Source of the DNA: Capitulum mitella
Taxonomy: Eukaryota; Arthropoda; Thecostraca; Pollicipedomorpha; Pollicipedidae
DNA length: 64,000 bases
Assembly: GCA_030062745.1 (NCBI GenBank)
Contig: CP099842.1
Location: 5,623,822 to 5,687,821 of the forward strand
Direction of reading: 5' to 3'
The notes under the pieces were generated by a model, which saw nothing but the letters and a program-made list of their open reading frames with translations, was not told where the DNA came from and searched no databases. The position numbers were made by a program, and so were the translations under genes. Of this stretch, positions 1 through 11,053 are shown one piece after another; the first letter of the stretch is position 1, and each line of letters starts with the position of its first letter.

Positions 1-654
1 GTTGACCCCCGTCTAACTTCCGGACGATTGGTCGCACGGTACCAGTAACATGCCGTTAGAAAGACTGTTACAACTAGAACCAGATATTGGTTTTATATGT
101 TGGTTTTGATGGAACTTGAAGCATTTTAGCATGAAGCATGAGGGAAATTAATGAGATCTTAGGTCAATAACCTGGCAACTTTCGAAAAAAATGAAATATC
201 AGATCTATGGCGCCTGGCGCAGGATCTGAAGTCCAGAACGTTTTGCTTTGACATCTTGTCTTCCGAAAATCTGCACGAGTTAATTTTTTCGGACAAGGCA
301 TCACTTGACCTAAACTATGTCGGAGGCCTGACCTGAACCGAAGTGAAAAATTGTACACAAGGTGCAAAGAGGGTCAGGAAAAGGCATTCAAAATTTAATG
401 GCGCAGCGTTTGTTCGTTTCCTCGCAATGTTTGAAAAACCTTAGGGGGCATGTGAACAACTCCCGGTCGGCTGCGGGCTAGTTTGCATTACCACATCTGG
501 ATTATGGATTTAGTTATGTCAGCTGTACCTCTTTAAGGCGAAAAGAAAACGAAGATAATTAGCTCGTAATAACATGTATCTATGAATGACGAACAGACAC
601 CTTACAACCCAGTTCTGTCCACCTAAGGAAGCACTGGCTGAAGAAAACTGATTA
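1..654. other. Intergenic, no feature recognised
   Basis: I see no coding region, repeat match or RNA gene here. The stretch ends at the TTAA that opens the first family A element. Confidence 0.5.
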
Positions 655-1861
655 TTAACCCTATTCACGGCAGGGGGGCTGAAACCGCCCCCCCTCGGGT
701 TTTTTGCTTGCCAATTCCAGGCTTTTTAACGCAGCTTCACGAAACTGGTCATTTTTCCTAGCTATTCTTTCTAGCGCTGTGGCAAAATTTCACAATTCTA
801 CTTTGCTCAGGAGCGGAGCCAGGTAAAGTTTTTGGGAGACACCTCAGGCCATTTTTGGGCATGTTGAGGGTAAAAGGAAAATGGCTGCCAAAAACAGAGT
901 TTTTCAGATAGAACTTAAAGCTTTATATGGATGTATAGTTAAATAGTTGGACAATGTGCACACAAAATTTTGTTTATCTGAGGTCACTTTACAAGGTCAG
1001 GTCAAGGTCAAAAGTCAAAATTTGTTTTTTTGCATTGATTTTGGTGCCGTTTTTTTCAAATGCCAAACCCGGAATATATATGACGTCGGAGAGTGCCCTC
1101 TACTTGTGTACCAAGTTTCAGCTTGATATCAGGTCAGGTCACGGAGCTATGACCTAAAATGTCAGTGCGCGTACCCTATATCGCGATAGCCATAAAATGA
1201 AATCTTTGAAATAGAGTGAATTCAAATGACTGAAAACGTTTACAGATAATATTAAATGCACACGAGATCATTCCAGGTGACCCCAAGATCACTGGAGGTC
1301 AATTAAGGTCAAAGGTCACAAGTTGATCTGAGAAACGTGTGACCATGACAGTTCCCCTTTTTCATGTCCCTGGCACCGCCTATGCTAACATTATACAAAC
1401 GTAATGCGATTTTTACTTCTTTAGCATAGCATGACTAGCAGAAGCCAAAGCGTTTTTACCTTTTTCGTTCATTCATTTGTTAGAAAACTAATCCTCCTAT
1501 TTTTGAAACCCTGTGAACGCCCATGAATCATCTCAAAATTTCAGATCTGTGTACCCATGGTAAAAGCCCTATCCATAATCTCTCCTTTCATACCAGTTTC
1601 ATTGGAATCGGTCCATAAACAATGGAGTTATGAGAAGTCCAAAAGTACCCCCCATTTTGACATTTTCGCCCACCTGTATCCACAAATATCGAAATTTTGA
1701 AAGTTTCCTTTATAAAAATGCAGTTCACGTCACGGCAAATCGATTGCCGTTTGTTGCGATGAAATCGGACGAGTAGTTCTCGAGATCTCAGGGGGAGGCC
1801 GAATCCCCCCCCCCCTGCCGGGAATCGACCATACCGTCTAGCCCTCCGGGAATAGGGTTAA
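655..1861 (+). mobile_element. TTAA element, family A copy 1 (A1), non-autonomous
   Basis: This is a 1.2-kb element with TTAA at both edges (655-658 and 1858-1861). The left end reads TTAACCCTATTCACGG. The right end, read inward on the other strand, gives TTAACCCTATTCCCGG, so the termini are inverted repeats. Just inside each end a G-run and a C-run can pair as a hairpin. The right end carries the terminal motif twice (CCGGGAAT near 1818 and again near 1846). The interior encodes no protein and has AGGTCA clusters at 981-1010, about 1130-1145 and 1293-1318, including an exact DR1 (AGGTCA, A, AGGTCA) at 1306-1318 and an exact TCAAGGTCA at 1002-1010. TTAA duplication plus a CCC start is the known signature of piggyBac-type transposons. 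Assignment to that superfamily is inference, because no transposase is present. Confidence 0.85.
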
Positions 1862-2579
1862 AGTCAATCACGCATGCCAATTTTGGGGGTATGACAATAC
1901 GCAAAAATACTCAGGAAGCACCCTTGTGCTCTGGAAACTTTATCTAGCAAAATAATGGCCAAATACAACTCTGATATACTTCTAGCCACCTAAAAGATAA
2001 CTGGTGGAAAGTAATTTTGGACAGGCCGGCTGTAACCATGGTATCAACCAGATTAAACTATCAGGTGGCGAAAACTCGCCAACCCTGTTTAAACGCATGG
2101 CAGCCCCATCGTGTTTTTTATCGTGCTTTTTATCATCTAGCTTTTTATCGTGTTTCGGCCCGCCCAATGTCCCATGGTCAGAAATTTGTTTTTTCGTTCT
2201 AGGTGTCAGAGTACAATTCTTGTTATGGAGTACAAAATTTTGCAAAGCAGTTCTGGTTTCAGTTGGCCTTTTTTGTTCAAGTCAGTTATCACATCATACC
2301 TGCTTCTTACTGAAGGAAGACAAAAGTCATTTACTAGCATAGTAAGGAATTTGACTACAAGGTTATAATGTAGCATGTTGATAGAGGCACAGGATCAGAC
2401 TTTCTGAGTTTAAAGTATTCTTGGGCATATGTTTTCTAGTGTTCTTCAACACCAAAAAAAAAACACCTTTTTCAACCTTGTAGTGCTTACAAAGAAAGCT
2501 GCGATTAGCGAACGAATGGGACATTGATTATGAGTCTCCTCGAATTTGGAATCATGGGAAACTGCGGAGTGAAGAAAAT
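1862..2579. other. Intergenic with a short T-rich tandem repeat
   Basis: No gene is supported. Around 2108-2150 the motif TTTTTATCGTG is repeated about three times with small changes. Open frames over this repeat are low-complexity and look spurious. Confidence 0.4.
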
Positions 2580-3040
2580 ATGGAAAGAATGCTCCCGCTG
2601 GGGCATGCTTTCCTTGTGAATTATGGATAGCTTGACGTACACTGCGGTCTGCAATTACGTCTGACATTTGGTGCCAGGGCGCTCAGGGTGCGTTGTCGAC
2701 GTTGACGTATAGCAGACGTTCCAACAGAAGAACATTGGTTAAAGTTGGTAATATCTCGCTGACGGTACAGGCGGCCGCCCGTGAATTTTGCAACCGTCAC
2801 GTGTTGCTTATGATAGTTGGGCACGCTGAAGCTGGCTGGAAACTTCATAGCCAATAATAACTTTGAAAGGCTGTCAAGACTTGGGCATGGTTATGAGAAA
2901 TAGCCCTTATCTGCCAGGAGGATAGAAGCAAAGAAAGCTATGTTTGTCGCACAAATGAAATATGTGTTACGACTCTTTCCGAACATGGAGTCGTGCAAAC
3001 AGGGTTTTTCTAGCATGACGAGTTCGTTTTGGGGGAACGG
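2580..3040 (-). repeat. Dispersed repeat G, copy 1 (G1)
   Basis: This segment is the reverse complement of 46165-46860 at roughly 75-80 percent identity by eye. Shared landmarks include ACGTCTGACATTTGG and CGTTCCAACAGAAG. Its 2940-3020 part also matches 44755-45245. In a hand alignment of about 130 bases of G1 against G3, differences fall about equally on the three codon positions, so I see no sign that G was recently under protein selection. Near 2583-2614 a local inverted repeat (GGAAAG.ATGC against GCATGCTTTCC) flanks a CCCGCTGGG centre. The family is not recognised and its class is unknown. Confidence 0.7.
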
Positions 3041-3897
3041 AGACCGACACAAACTGCTCTGCCAAGAAACACCAACGAAAGACAAGAGAAAAATCCGGTC
3101 CAGCTATATTCGACTGCCCTTTTGTGGCTGATAATCTTCGCAAGTAGGTAAAGTCAGCCATCAGGTCATCTCATCTAAATCAGGACAATGTTCAGGTAGT
3201 TTAGACAAGTGTTCTGACCAAAAACTCTCTTCTCGTACCTTCGCTGGAAATGTTCAGACCCTGTTCAGCATTCAGCAAGGTATGCCAAATATGTGCAAAC
3301 GGTCTTAAAGGTAAAGGGGCATGCAACTTAAAGTGCTCATGATTAGGGTCGTCTGTTTTGGTTCATGACTTGCGTTGTTTCGTTTGCGGTACTTAAATGG
3401 CAACCATACGATGTACTTTCGTGAGACGGTTTGAATGATATACACCACAACAACTGCCCATTTCTCCGTATCGAAAAGATACATCACAACTGCCCATTTC
3501 TCTGTGTCGGAATATCATCAAAAATCCTTTTTAGCGACTCCGTAACGGGCAGCGTGCTCAGCTTTTGGTATGGCCTTAAATGATGTCACACCTTATATGG
3601 GGCCCTATATGGGCCCGTAAAATAATTTTTCAGGACCGACGTGGTTGCATTTTCTGCCCGAGACCGAAGGTCGAGGGCGGAAAATTCATCGACGACCGAG
3701 GACCTGCGAAACCATTCCAGCCTAAGTGTGGTATGATTTTTACCATATGTCGCTTGCTCGCATGGAGAAGCGAAGGCCGTATTCCCCATATTGTCTGGGT
3801 TATGACGGTCTGGATTATCGGTGACCAGGAAGATGACGAGGTCAAAGTCTTTATACATGTTGTAAAAGGTGATTCCTTCTAGAGAAAAACTTGTCAC
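3041..3897. other. Intergenic, nothing recognised
   Basis: Short open frames on both strands between 3580 and 3897 overlap each other and resemble nothing known to me. I treat the stretch as non-coding. Confidence 0.4.
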
Positions 3898-5637
3898 TGG
3901 ATTACAGATCTGAAGGACTTCGCAGTGACGACCGGCATGGGAGACCTAGAGCATTTGGGTAAAGGATTCAACAAGCTGCTCTGTTTATATGTGATGCAGT
4001 TGAAAAAAACCGACGGTGACAAATACGAGACCAGCTCTTAGCATTCAACGGTCTCAATTTAAATTCTTCGTCGGTATGTTAAGGAGATCGGCAAGGTAGA
4101 CACTGAGAAAGATGCAGATTACCAAGGGCTGAGAGATGTAAAAAAAGCTAAACTTAACCCTATTCCCGGCAGGGAGTTGAATCCGTCCCCTCGGGTTTTT
4201 CCTTCCCAATTCCAGGGTTTCTGATGTAGATTCGCAAAACCTGATGAATCTTCCTAGCTATTCTTGCTACGTTCTGTAACAAAATTTCATGATTCCATTT
4301 CGCTCAGGCGCGGAGCCAGGCAAAGTTTTTGGGAGGCAACTCAGGCCATTTTTGTCCCTGTTGAGGGTAAAAGAAAAATGCCTGTCAAAATAGCGTTTAT
4401 AAGACGGGACTTAAAACTTTATATGGATGCATAGGTAAATAGTTGGTCAAGCATTTAATGCCATTTTGTACATCTGAGGTCACTTAACAAGGTCAGGCCA
4501 AGGTCAAAAGTTAAAATTTGGTATCGTAATAATACTTTTGGCGCTACTTCTCCAAATGCCACACCCGGAGTGCAAATGATGTCGAAGAGTTCCCTCCACT
4601 TGTATATCCAAGTTTTAGGTTGATATCAAGTCGGTTCATGGAGCTATGACCCAAAATGTCAGTGCGCGTACCTGCATCACAACAGCCGTCAATGGAATTT
4701 TAGAAACAGAGTAAATTCAAATGATTGGAAATGTTTTCAAGCAATATTAAATGCACTGAAGACCATACGAAGTGGCTTTAAGGTCATTGGAGGTCATTTG
4801 AGGCCAAAGGTCGTAAGCTGACCTGGAAAACATGTGACCATAACAGTTTCCCTTTTTTCATGCCACTGGCACCACCCATGCTTACATTATACAAACAAAG
4901 TAATACGATTTGTACTTCTTCAGCATGACATGTCGAGCAGAAGCAAAAAAAAAGTTTTTGACTTTTTGGTTAGTTTAGTTTTTGAAAAACCTCCTCTGTT
5001 TTCGAAACCCACGAGCGCCTATGAATTTTCTCAACATTTCAGATGTACGGTATTAAAGTAAATTAAAATCACCCCATTAAAATCACTCGATTCATGTCAA
5101 TTTCATTCAAATTGGCCCATAAATAACCGAGTTATAACAAGCCCAAAATGCCTCCCATTTGGACGTTTTTGCCCACTGTATCTACCTCTCAAAATTTTGA
5201 GAACTTCTTTTTGTAAAAATGTAAAAATGTAGCTAACGTCATGGAAAACCGATTGCTCTTTGTTGCGATGAAATCGGATGTGTAGTTCTCGAGATCTCAG
5301 GGGGAGGACCGAATCTGCCCCCCCCCCCCGCTGCCATACCGTTTAGCCCTCCGGGAATAGGGCTGAGCTCCTCAAGTCTGAGGGGAACGGTAATCGTCCA
5401 AATCAAGCGCTCGCCATCAACAAAGAGGAAGAGCAGATGCTGCATGACGCAGGCCAATTTGGGCCGAGCAGCCCCGAGGCTATTTAGCGCACACTGGCGG
5501 CATATGACGGTGCTGTTCCGCCACAGGGGCTGTGACGAGAGCCGCCAGCTGAGAGGGGGTGACATGCAGCTGAAGGCTGACCCCACGGGCACCGAGTGTA
5601 TAGAATTTAACGAGCGGCTAACTAAGACCCGCAACTA
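3898..5637 (+). pseudogene. Crypton-type tyrosine recombinase relic (DUF3504-like), split by TTAA element A2
   Basis: This is a decayed reading frame in two parts, 3898-4157 and 5363-5637. The first part includes FNKLLCLYVMQLKKTDGDKY, then VKEIGKVDTEKDADYQGLRD and KKAKL, with two stop codons near 4040-4061 but otherwise one frame. The second part continues LLKSEGNGNRPN and INKEEEQMLHDAGQFG. After a frameshift near 5481 it continues with RGCDESRQL, GGDMQLKADPTG and FNERLTKTRN. This order (K..GN.PN, then EEE.L...G..G..SP, then RG..E...L..GD.QL, then E.FTKTR-like end) is that of the Crypton-derived recombinase domain also found in the KIAA1958/ZMYM/QRICH1 group. Stops and a frameshift show it is dead. 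Removing A2 with one TTAA copy leaves the frame running KKAKL-K-LLKSE. The assignment is from recognised motifs, not a search. Confidence 0.75.
4154..5366 (+). mobile_element. TTAA element, family A copy 2 (A2), nested in the Crypton relic
   Basis: The left edge is TTAA at 4154-4157 followed by CCCTATTCCCGGCAGG. The right edge is CCTCCGGGAATAGGG followed by CTGA at 5363-5366, a degraded TTAA. The body follows A1 throughout, for example GAGCCAGG.AAAGTTTTTGGGAGGCA near 4315-4340 and the AGGTCA cluster near 4480-4510. It interrupts the recombinase frame described at 3898-5637, so its boundaries are fixed by an independent sequence. It has no coding capacity. Confidence 0.88.
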
Positions 5638-7978
5638 AGGATCGGTCTCTGGTATGAGCGTACAGAAGGCACTCTGCACGAACTTGATGAGTGGTTGACC
5701 ACAAGCGACGGAGGAGCATCGACGTCAACAGCGGCGGCCGCAGCTGGAACGACTCTGGTGTTCCTTATAACTAACTGTCAGAACGTAAGAGTGTCGAGCA
5801 AACAGGCTCAGGGACGCAGGAAGTTACTGCAGTTTGTTTGCGAAAGTTGATAATACACTTGGCATTTTGTCGGCATTTTATTTGTTACACCAGTTACACT
5901 TGGCTGTTGGTTTGCGAGGATGTTGACGTAAGTGAACTAAATGCTTCATAGGTTACGGGTTCCTCATTTTTAGAAGATGGGCGAAAAAATAGCCTGGTAA
6001 AATGTAAATGTCCGGCAGGCCGGAAGTTTTGACCAGTTAGCTTAACATTCCATCTCAGCTGGCCTGAAACGTTTCACCGCACGCTAGCGTTAATGTTAAA
6101 AACACTATGACATACCATAACACTGTAACAAAATGTAGACCATGGGTTCACGCCTCCGTCAGCCGCTTTCGTCTGTTAGGTCTCTAAAGCACCCTGACAG
6201 GGGCGGGGGTGTATTGTGGAGACAACCATCGCGGGGTTACTCTAACACGCAAGAGTACACACACTAGTAAACACTTTTTACATCACTTTCGTGCGGTGGA
6301 TGTCGATTGCAATCAATTGGCAGCGATTCGACTGATCTGGAGACCTGTTAACTGCTGGGCCAGGTTTGTCAGAACTAGGGATCAAACGAATGTTTGAAGT
6401 CTGAACTGATGTTTAGCTGAAACAAACTTTTCCTTGACATTAGAAGCATCACAAGGAGAGCAAGAAAAAGGACATCTAATGCATCTCCATTTTCGAGCAC
6501 GTAGAGCTCAGATGGCCAGCTTTGAACTCCCATTCTGTTCCCTAGTCGCAAAACATCGTCAGAAACTGTGCAGCTCCGTAATGACATCTCACTCGCTTGC
6601 TCAATGATTAACTTCGTCAGAAGTCAAAGTGAATAAAACGATCTCGTGCTGTACAGCCCCGTTCATTTCAGAATAAAATGGTAATAACGAAAAGCAGGTG
6701 ATCACGAAATTCGGCTCCAAAGTGGAGCAGACAGGTCTGACTGAAAACATTAGTAAGAAACCCTCTTATGTATCTCCGGAACAGACATCAACTGAGGGTA
6801 GCATAGCATCAGAAAGGGTTACAGGAGATCGTGGTGTGTGATATCAATATTCGTTGCACCATCAAAACACGTGATTTTCGAACATTTCGCAATGTATTCA
6901 GGCTTTAACAGACAAACTGTTATGCTGACTATGCGTATTTTGGCTAAAGTCGAGTCATACATGATTAATCGACATCAGGTGCATAACCCTTGCTAGAACA
7001 TAAATCAGTTGCATAACCCTTCAAGGGACTTGCAACAGATTCTTATGATAAAATAAAACAAGAATTTTTTTCTTGTCACTTGTATCCAGGTATGATTTCT
7101 AAGTGAAAGAGAAACATGCATGTTGCGAAAGGCCAAGCAATGTCATCTTGGGCCAAATGGTGTAAGTTTGGGGTTGGGAAGTAAAACGAAAACTGGGTCT
7201 AACTCCGTTCAAAACCAGGAATGCTGCAGATAAACGTAACACTGGCGTAATCAGTCACCTAAGTATTAGATAAAAAAAAATAATGTAACGTGTAGCCTGG
7301 CCACTGTTCATGTGCCATCCTTGGCGGCATATTGTCTACATACATTTAGTAATAGATATGAATTCCCATATACAAACCTCATATGAGGAAAGGCAGACCC
7401 AAAGTGTTAACAAACCACCGCAAAAAAACGAACAAGTTATCTGGCTAACGCATGCGCCGACCTTTACGCAGACATATGGGACGACAGAATCCTTGGGTTT
7501 CTCATTACTTTTTCATGGTTTTGTTTCATTGCAGTTACGTAACGCATATCATTGCGTAGCCCATATATGATCATGAGACATGAGGTCGTTGATGCTGATG
7601 TTAAATGTAATTTCAGAATTTCAAATCATCATGTTTAGTTAGGAGCCAGCCTTGTTTATCTTCGTTCGTATGTTCATTTATGCCCAAAAAGGAAGGCCCT
7701 TGTTCTCCAACAATGGTTTGCCCGGAGCAAAAAGAGCCTTGTCCCTCCTTACCATGAGTTCATCCTGGATTAAGAGCTTTATTAGGGTGAGAAACATCAC
7801 CCAGGAATGCATTACATCGGAAGATAAGATAGTCGATATATCGTTTTGTACTACATGATTGTACGGAATTTTCAGATGTTTGAGGCGGCTATGAAAGTCA
7901 CAGTTCTCGGCCAAAGCGAAATTCACAGTCGTCGCTGGATTATACAGGGTGTCCACAACTAAAATGTCAAGGTAAATA
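5638..7978. other. Intergenic, no gene recognised
   Basis: A short GC-rich patch just after the recombinase relic (5640-5760) may be more of its 3' end but is unreadable. The rest is AT-rich with no feature I can support. Confidence 0.45.
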
Positions 7979-9203
7979 TTAACCCGTCCCCGACTGGGGG
8001 GCAGTTGACTACCCCTCCCCCCTGAGGTTTTCTCTGGGATTGCGAGAGAACAAACAAACACAGAGTCACGAAACTTTGTGTACCTTTTGCTTCATCAATT
8101 TTACATGTCGTGTCAAAATTTTGACCTCAGATCAGGTCAGGTGCCTGACCTAGGTCAAGTCAAACAGACCTACGTCCAAAAAAGTTTAGCGCTCTCTGAC
8201 TTTTTCGCAAAACAAGATATCTCAATAATACTTTCAGGGATTAGTGAACGTGATAGCTGCAACAAATCTGCTATCTCAGATTTTTCGGAATTTTTTGGGT
8301 CATTGACCTAAGGTCAAGCCCATTTTTAACACATTTCGCCGTTTTTTCGGAAATTGACGGAATATTTCACAACATTTTTAGTGTGGAATCAAGCAGACAT
8401 CTCGTTACCGTCATTGGGCAAAGTATCAATGACTTCCAGCCATTGACCTGAGGTCAGGTCAGGAATAACTGTAGTGAGCCAAAATGTACCACCGTCAGAA
8501 TCGGCGATGAATTACTCAGAATGGGTAGAAGATGGCAGAACTAGCTTGCACAGACTTCAGTAATACCACGAACCTCAAAAAGTTTGGAAAAAGTAGCATG
8601 TTTTGGAAATAAACAGGCTCTCGTGAATAAATCTCCACCAATTGTGTAGATTGGTAACTAATGAATTTTTCCCAAATTTAAGTATGGAGAACCATCACAA
8701 GAACCACTAAGATCAATAAAACTGACATAGATCGTTTTTTTTCGCGAAAATAAAGGAACGCTAAAATTAGTTCCTGTCAATTTGTTACCGCATACGGCAG
8801 CAGCGCACGCCTACAGCTGCCGCGAGAAATGCCGTGTCTTTAACTCAACGTTTCGGCGCATTTATTGAACAAATCTGGGAAATCAAACGTGTATCGGCAT
8901 CCGCGGATCCTTTACTTGTGCGCTGGTGCCTTTACCTATGCGTTTTGAGTCACAGCCCTTGAGCTCCAGGCCATTTCTCAGTCTCATGCAGTCGGCTATG
9001 AGAAAACATATATAGGGCGTAAATTGCTTGCATATTATCTAAAACTAAAAATGAGACCAGTTTCGAGCTCTACTCGTCACAAGCTTTCCAACGGTATGCT
9101 TATTTTTATCGTGCGACCAACCGTTCGTGAGTTAGAGGGGGGCGGCCAACTGCCCCCCCAGTCGCCCATGTTCGAAACGGACCGACGGTCGTGCGCGGGT
9201 TAA
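7979..9203 (+). mobile_element. TTAA element, family B copy 1 (B1)
   Basis: TTAA stands at 7979-7982 and 9200-9203. The left end is TTAACCCGTCCCCGACTGGG and the right end closes GGTCGTGCGCGGGTTAA, giving imperfect inverted termini. G-run/C-run hairpins lie inside both ends (7996-8030 and 9137-9166). AGGTCA hexamers cluster at 8119-8165 and 8448-8463, the first including TGACCTAGGTCA. Copies at 16338 and 24669 follow it along the whole length. A shared open frame at 8078-8311 recurs in B2 only because the repeat recurs. It has no known domain. Confidence 0.85.
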
Positions 9204-9845
9204 CGCAGCCGATTATGCATCCAGTGGTGAAAAAACGTCTCGTCTGTTACGAAGAACACTGAGCACAAATTTCACCTGGCATGGGGAAATGGTGTTCATC
9301 CAACACAGTAAATCCGGAAGGGATGAGAAACGGAGTTTTTCTGTCTTGATCGAATTTGGTTCATTTGGTAGTGATGTTTGGCAGACGACAGATGGCGTAT
9401 GATGTTTGGTGAATGTTTGGTGTGGCAGGTAGCGTGTAGCTCATACTTGGGTGTTCGGATGCCGATAATAAATTAGCCCTTTATTGGGAGCAACTGAAAA
9501 AGTCGCTAAAGAGATCACAACTCTTCACTGAATCCAGCCTCGTAAGCCGTCCCCTCCTGGAGCGGGTCGTATTTGCAGAGGTGATGTCAGGTTCTCAATA
9601 GGCTGCCCCGCCATGGAGCAACAAAAGGTGATTATTATGTAAGCGCTTATGACAATATTTTGCTACAGCAATACGTGCCAATGTCGTGATACACGCCAAT
9701 CGAACCATCCCGTTGAAACGCATCCGATGGAACTCATTTTGGATCAAGAAGTGCGCAAAGTACGTAGGCTGCGGCCAAAAACAGGCCGAGCCCTATTCAT
9801 GGCCATCCCAAGTACTGGCCCCTGCATATGTGCGCGAAAAAAAAC
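9204..9845. other. Intergenic, nothing recognised
   Basis: No gene or repeat is seen before the GIY-YIG relic. A short repetition of GTTTGGTG/GATGTTTGG occurs at 9357-9425. Confidence 0.4.
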
Positions 9846-10418
9846 CAGGTATACCAAATTTCCTGCAACCGTTGTAGTCGAAAATTCCATGCAGGAGAAA
9901 CAAAACATTTCATTCGCGGGAGATGTAACGAACATTTGGGCGATGCCGAACTACGAAGACCGGCCACGCCTCTAGGAAAATTAAAGTAGCAAACCATTTC
10001 AGTATGCAACGACACCATCACGAAGTTTGCGATCGAAGCTCTAGCAATCGCGAAGGACAATGCCGACCTCAAAATACTGGCATCAGGGACGTAGCCAAGG
10101 GGCATGGGGCCATGCCCCCCCCCCCCCCCCGAACCAAGTGGTCTACAATAAGTATATGACGATTTTGCGCAAATACGAAATAGTGATCAGATATATGTTG
10201 CAAAAACAAACGTTACATGTTTTCCTGTGCATTTAATATGGGCTAAATGACATAAAATTGCCGCCTTTGCCGATAAGTTATTCCATGTGCCAGCGGCATA
10301 TGACAAAATTTGACATTTGCCCCCCCCCCGCGGAAAATCCTGGCTACGTACCTGCCTGGCATCGCGACACATCCGAATCCTCCGTCCAGCTATTAATACC
10401 CAGCCTAGGTCTTGGTAT
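9846..10418 (+). pseudogene. Penelope-like GIY-YIG endonuclease fragment, copy 1, split by a hAT MITE
   Basis: One frame from 9846 reads QVYQISCNRCSRKFHAGETK, then HFIRGRCNEHLGD, PLGKLK, a stop, TISVCNDTITKFAIEALAIA and KDNADLKILA. After the inserted MITE (10084-10354) the frame resumes with SRHIRILRPAIN. The order VY.I.C..C....(H)AGET, R..EHLG, PLG, then I..LRP.(I/L)N is the layout of GIY-YIG domains at the C-terminus of Penelope-like retroelements. The family's catalytic Glu before the last motif is replaced here (LKILAS). The internal stop and that loss mean it is inactive. A second copy on the other strand at 43772-44036 keeps the same landmarks, which supports the reading frame. Confidence 0.72.
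10084..10354. mobile_element. hAT-type MITE with 8-bp target duplication
   Basis: The left end CAGGGACGTAGCCAAGG and the right end (read inward on the other strand) CAGGTACGTAGCCAGG match at about 14 of 16 positions. Flanking octamers are ACTGGCAT (10076-10083) and CCTGGCAT (10355-10362), a 7 of 8 match. Both ends carry long C or G runs just inside. An 8-bp duplication with CAGGG..CGTAGCCAGG termini is typical of hAT elements. The 271-bp body has no coding capacity. It lies inside the GIY-YIG relic. Confidence 0.85.
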
Positions 10419-10506
10419 TTCGTTTTTGAGTTTACGGAAGGAGGTTACGGTGGCGTGATTTTTGTTCTTTTTTATTCCAACCTACGTACAGTAACCACGC
10501 TTCATT

Positions 10507-10900
10507 GTCGACCATCCCGGTGGCGCAGACGGTAAATGTGCGTAACTGGTACGTGGTAAGACTTTGGGTCAAGCCTGACGCGTGACAGGCTTTTCCTCGA
10601 CCGACTCCTGCCCAGGAGATGGCAGCAACTGGGAAGTGTTCACCTTGTTACGGGGTGAGCGCTGTACCGTCCAGCGCTCGCGGCAATGGGTACACGGGCG
10701 TGATCCGCCTCAAAATAGATCCTTCGGTCCGGCGACATTTCCCCAGGCCACGGTCTCGCTTCACGTCTCCGATTCATCTGGCTCGAGGAATCGGGATAGC
10801 CCTTGTGTGTGCACAGGTGCCATCTAGGGAGCCTGACAGCAAGCGTGTGGTCAAGACTGCCCCCCAAAGGTGCCGAAGAAAGGTGAAAACCTCTGCCGTG
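10507..10900 (+). mobile_element. Possible tRNA-derived SINE
   Basis: The sequence TGGCGCAGACGG (10522-10533) resembles an RNA polymerase III A box, and GGGTCAAGCCT near 10565-10575 resembles a B box at a suitable distance. The following moderately GC-rich body (to about 10900) would be the SINE body, ending at a TG/CG-rich tract. I found no second copy in the window, so this rests only on the promoter-like head. Confidence 0.35.
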
Positions 10901-11053
10901 TACATAATATGTGCGCGCGCGCGTGTGTATGCGTTTATTTACAAGCACGGTTTGGCATTGGCAACGGTTATTCTTGTGTTCGCGATAACACATTCACGGG
11001 CTAGCAGGATGCATTGTTAGAAGACATTTGCTAGCTGTAATACACCCGAAAAG

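Noticed and set aside
8078..8311. Open frame seen in two family B copies (also 16424-16657)
   Set aside because: It recurs because the repeat recurs. It has no start context and is broken in the third copy.
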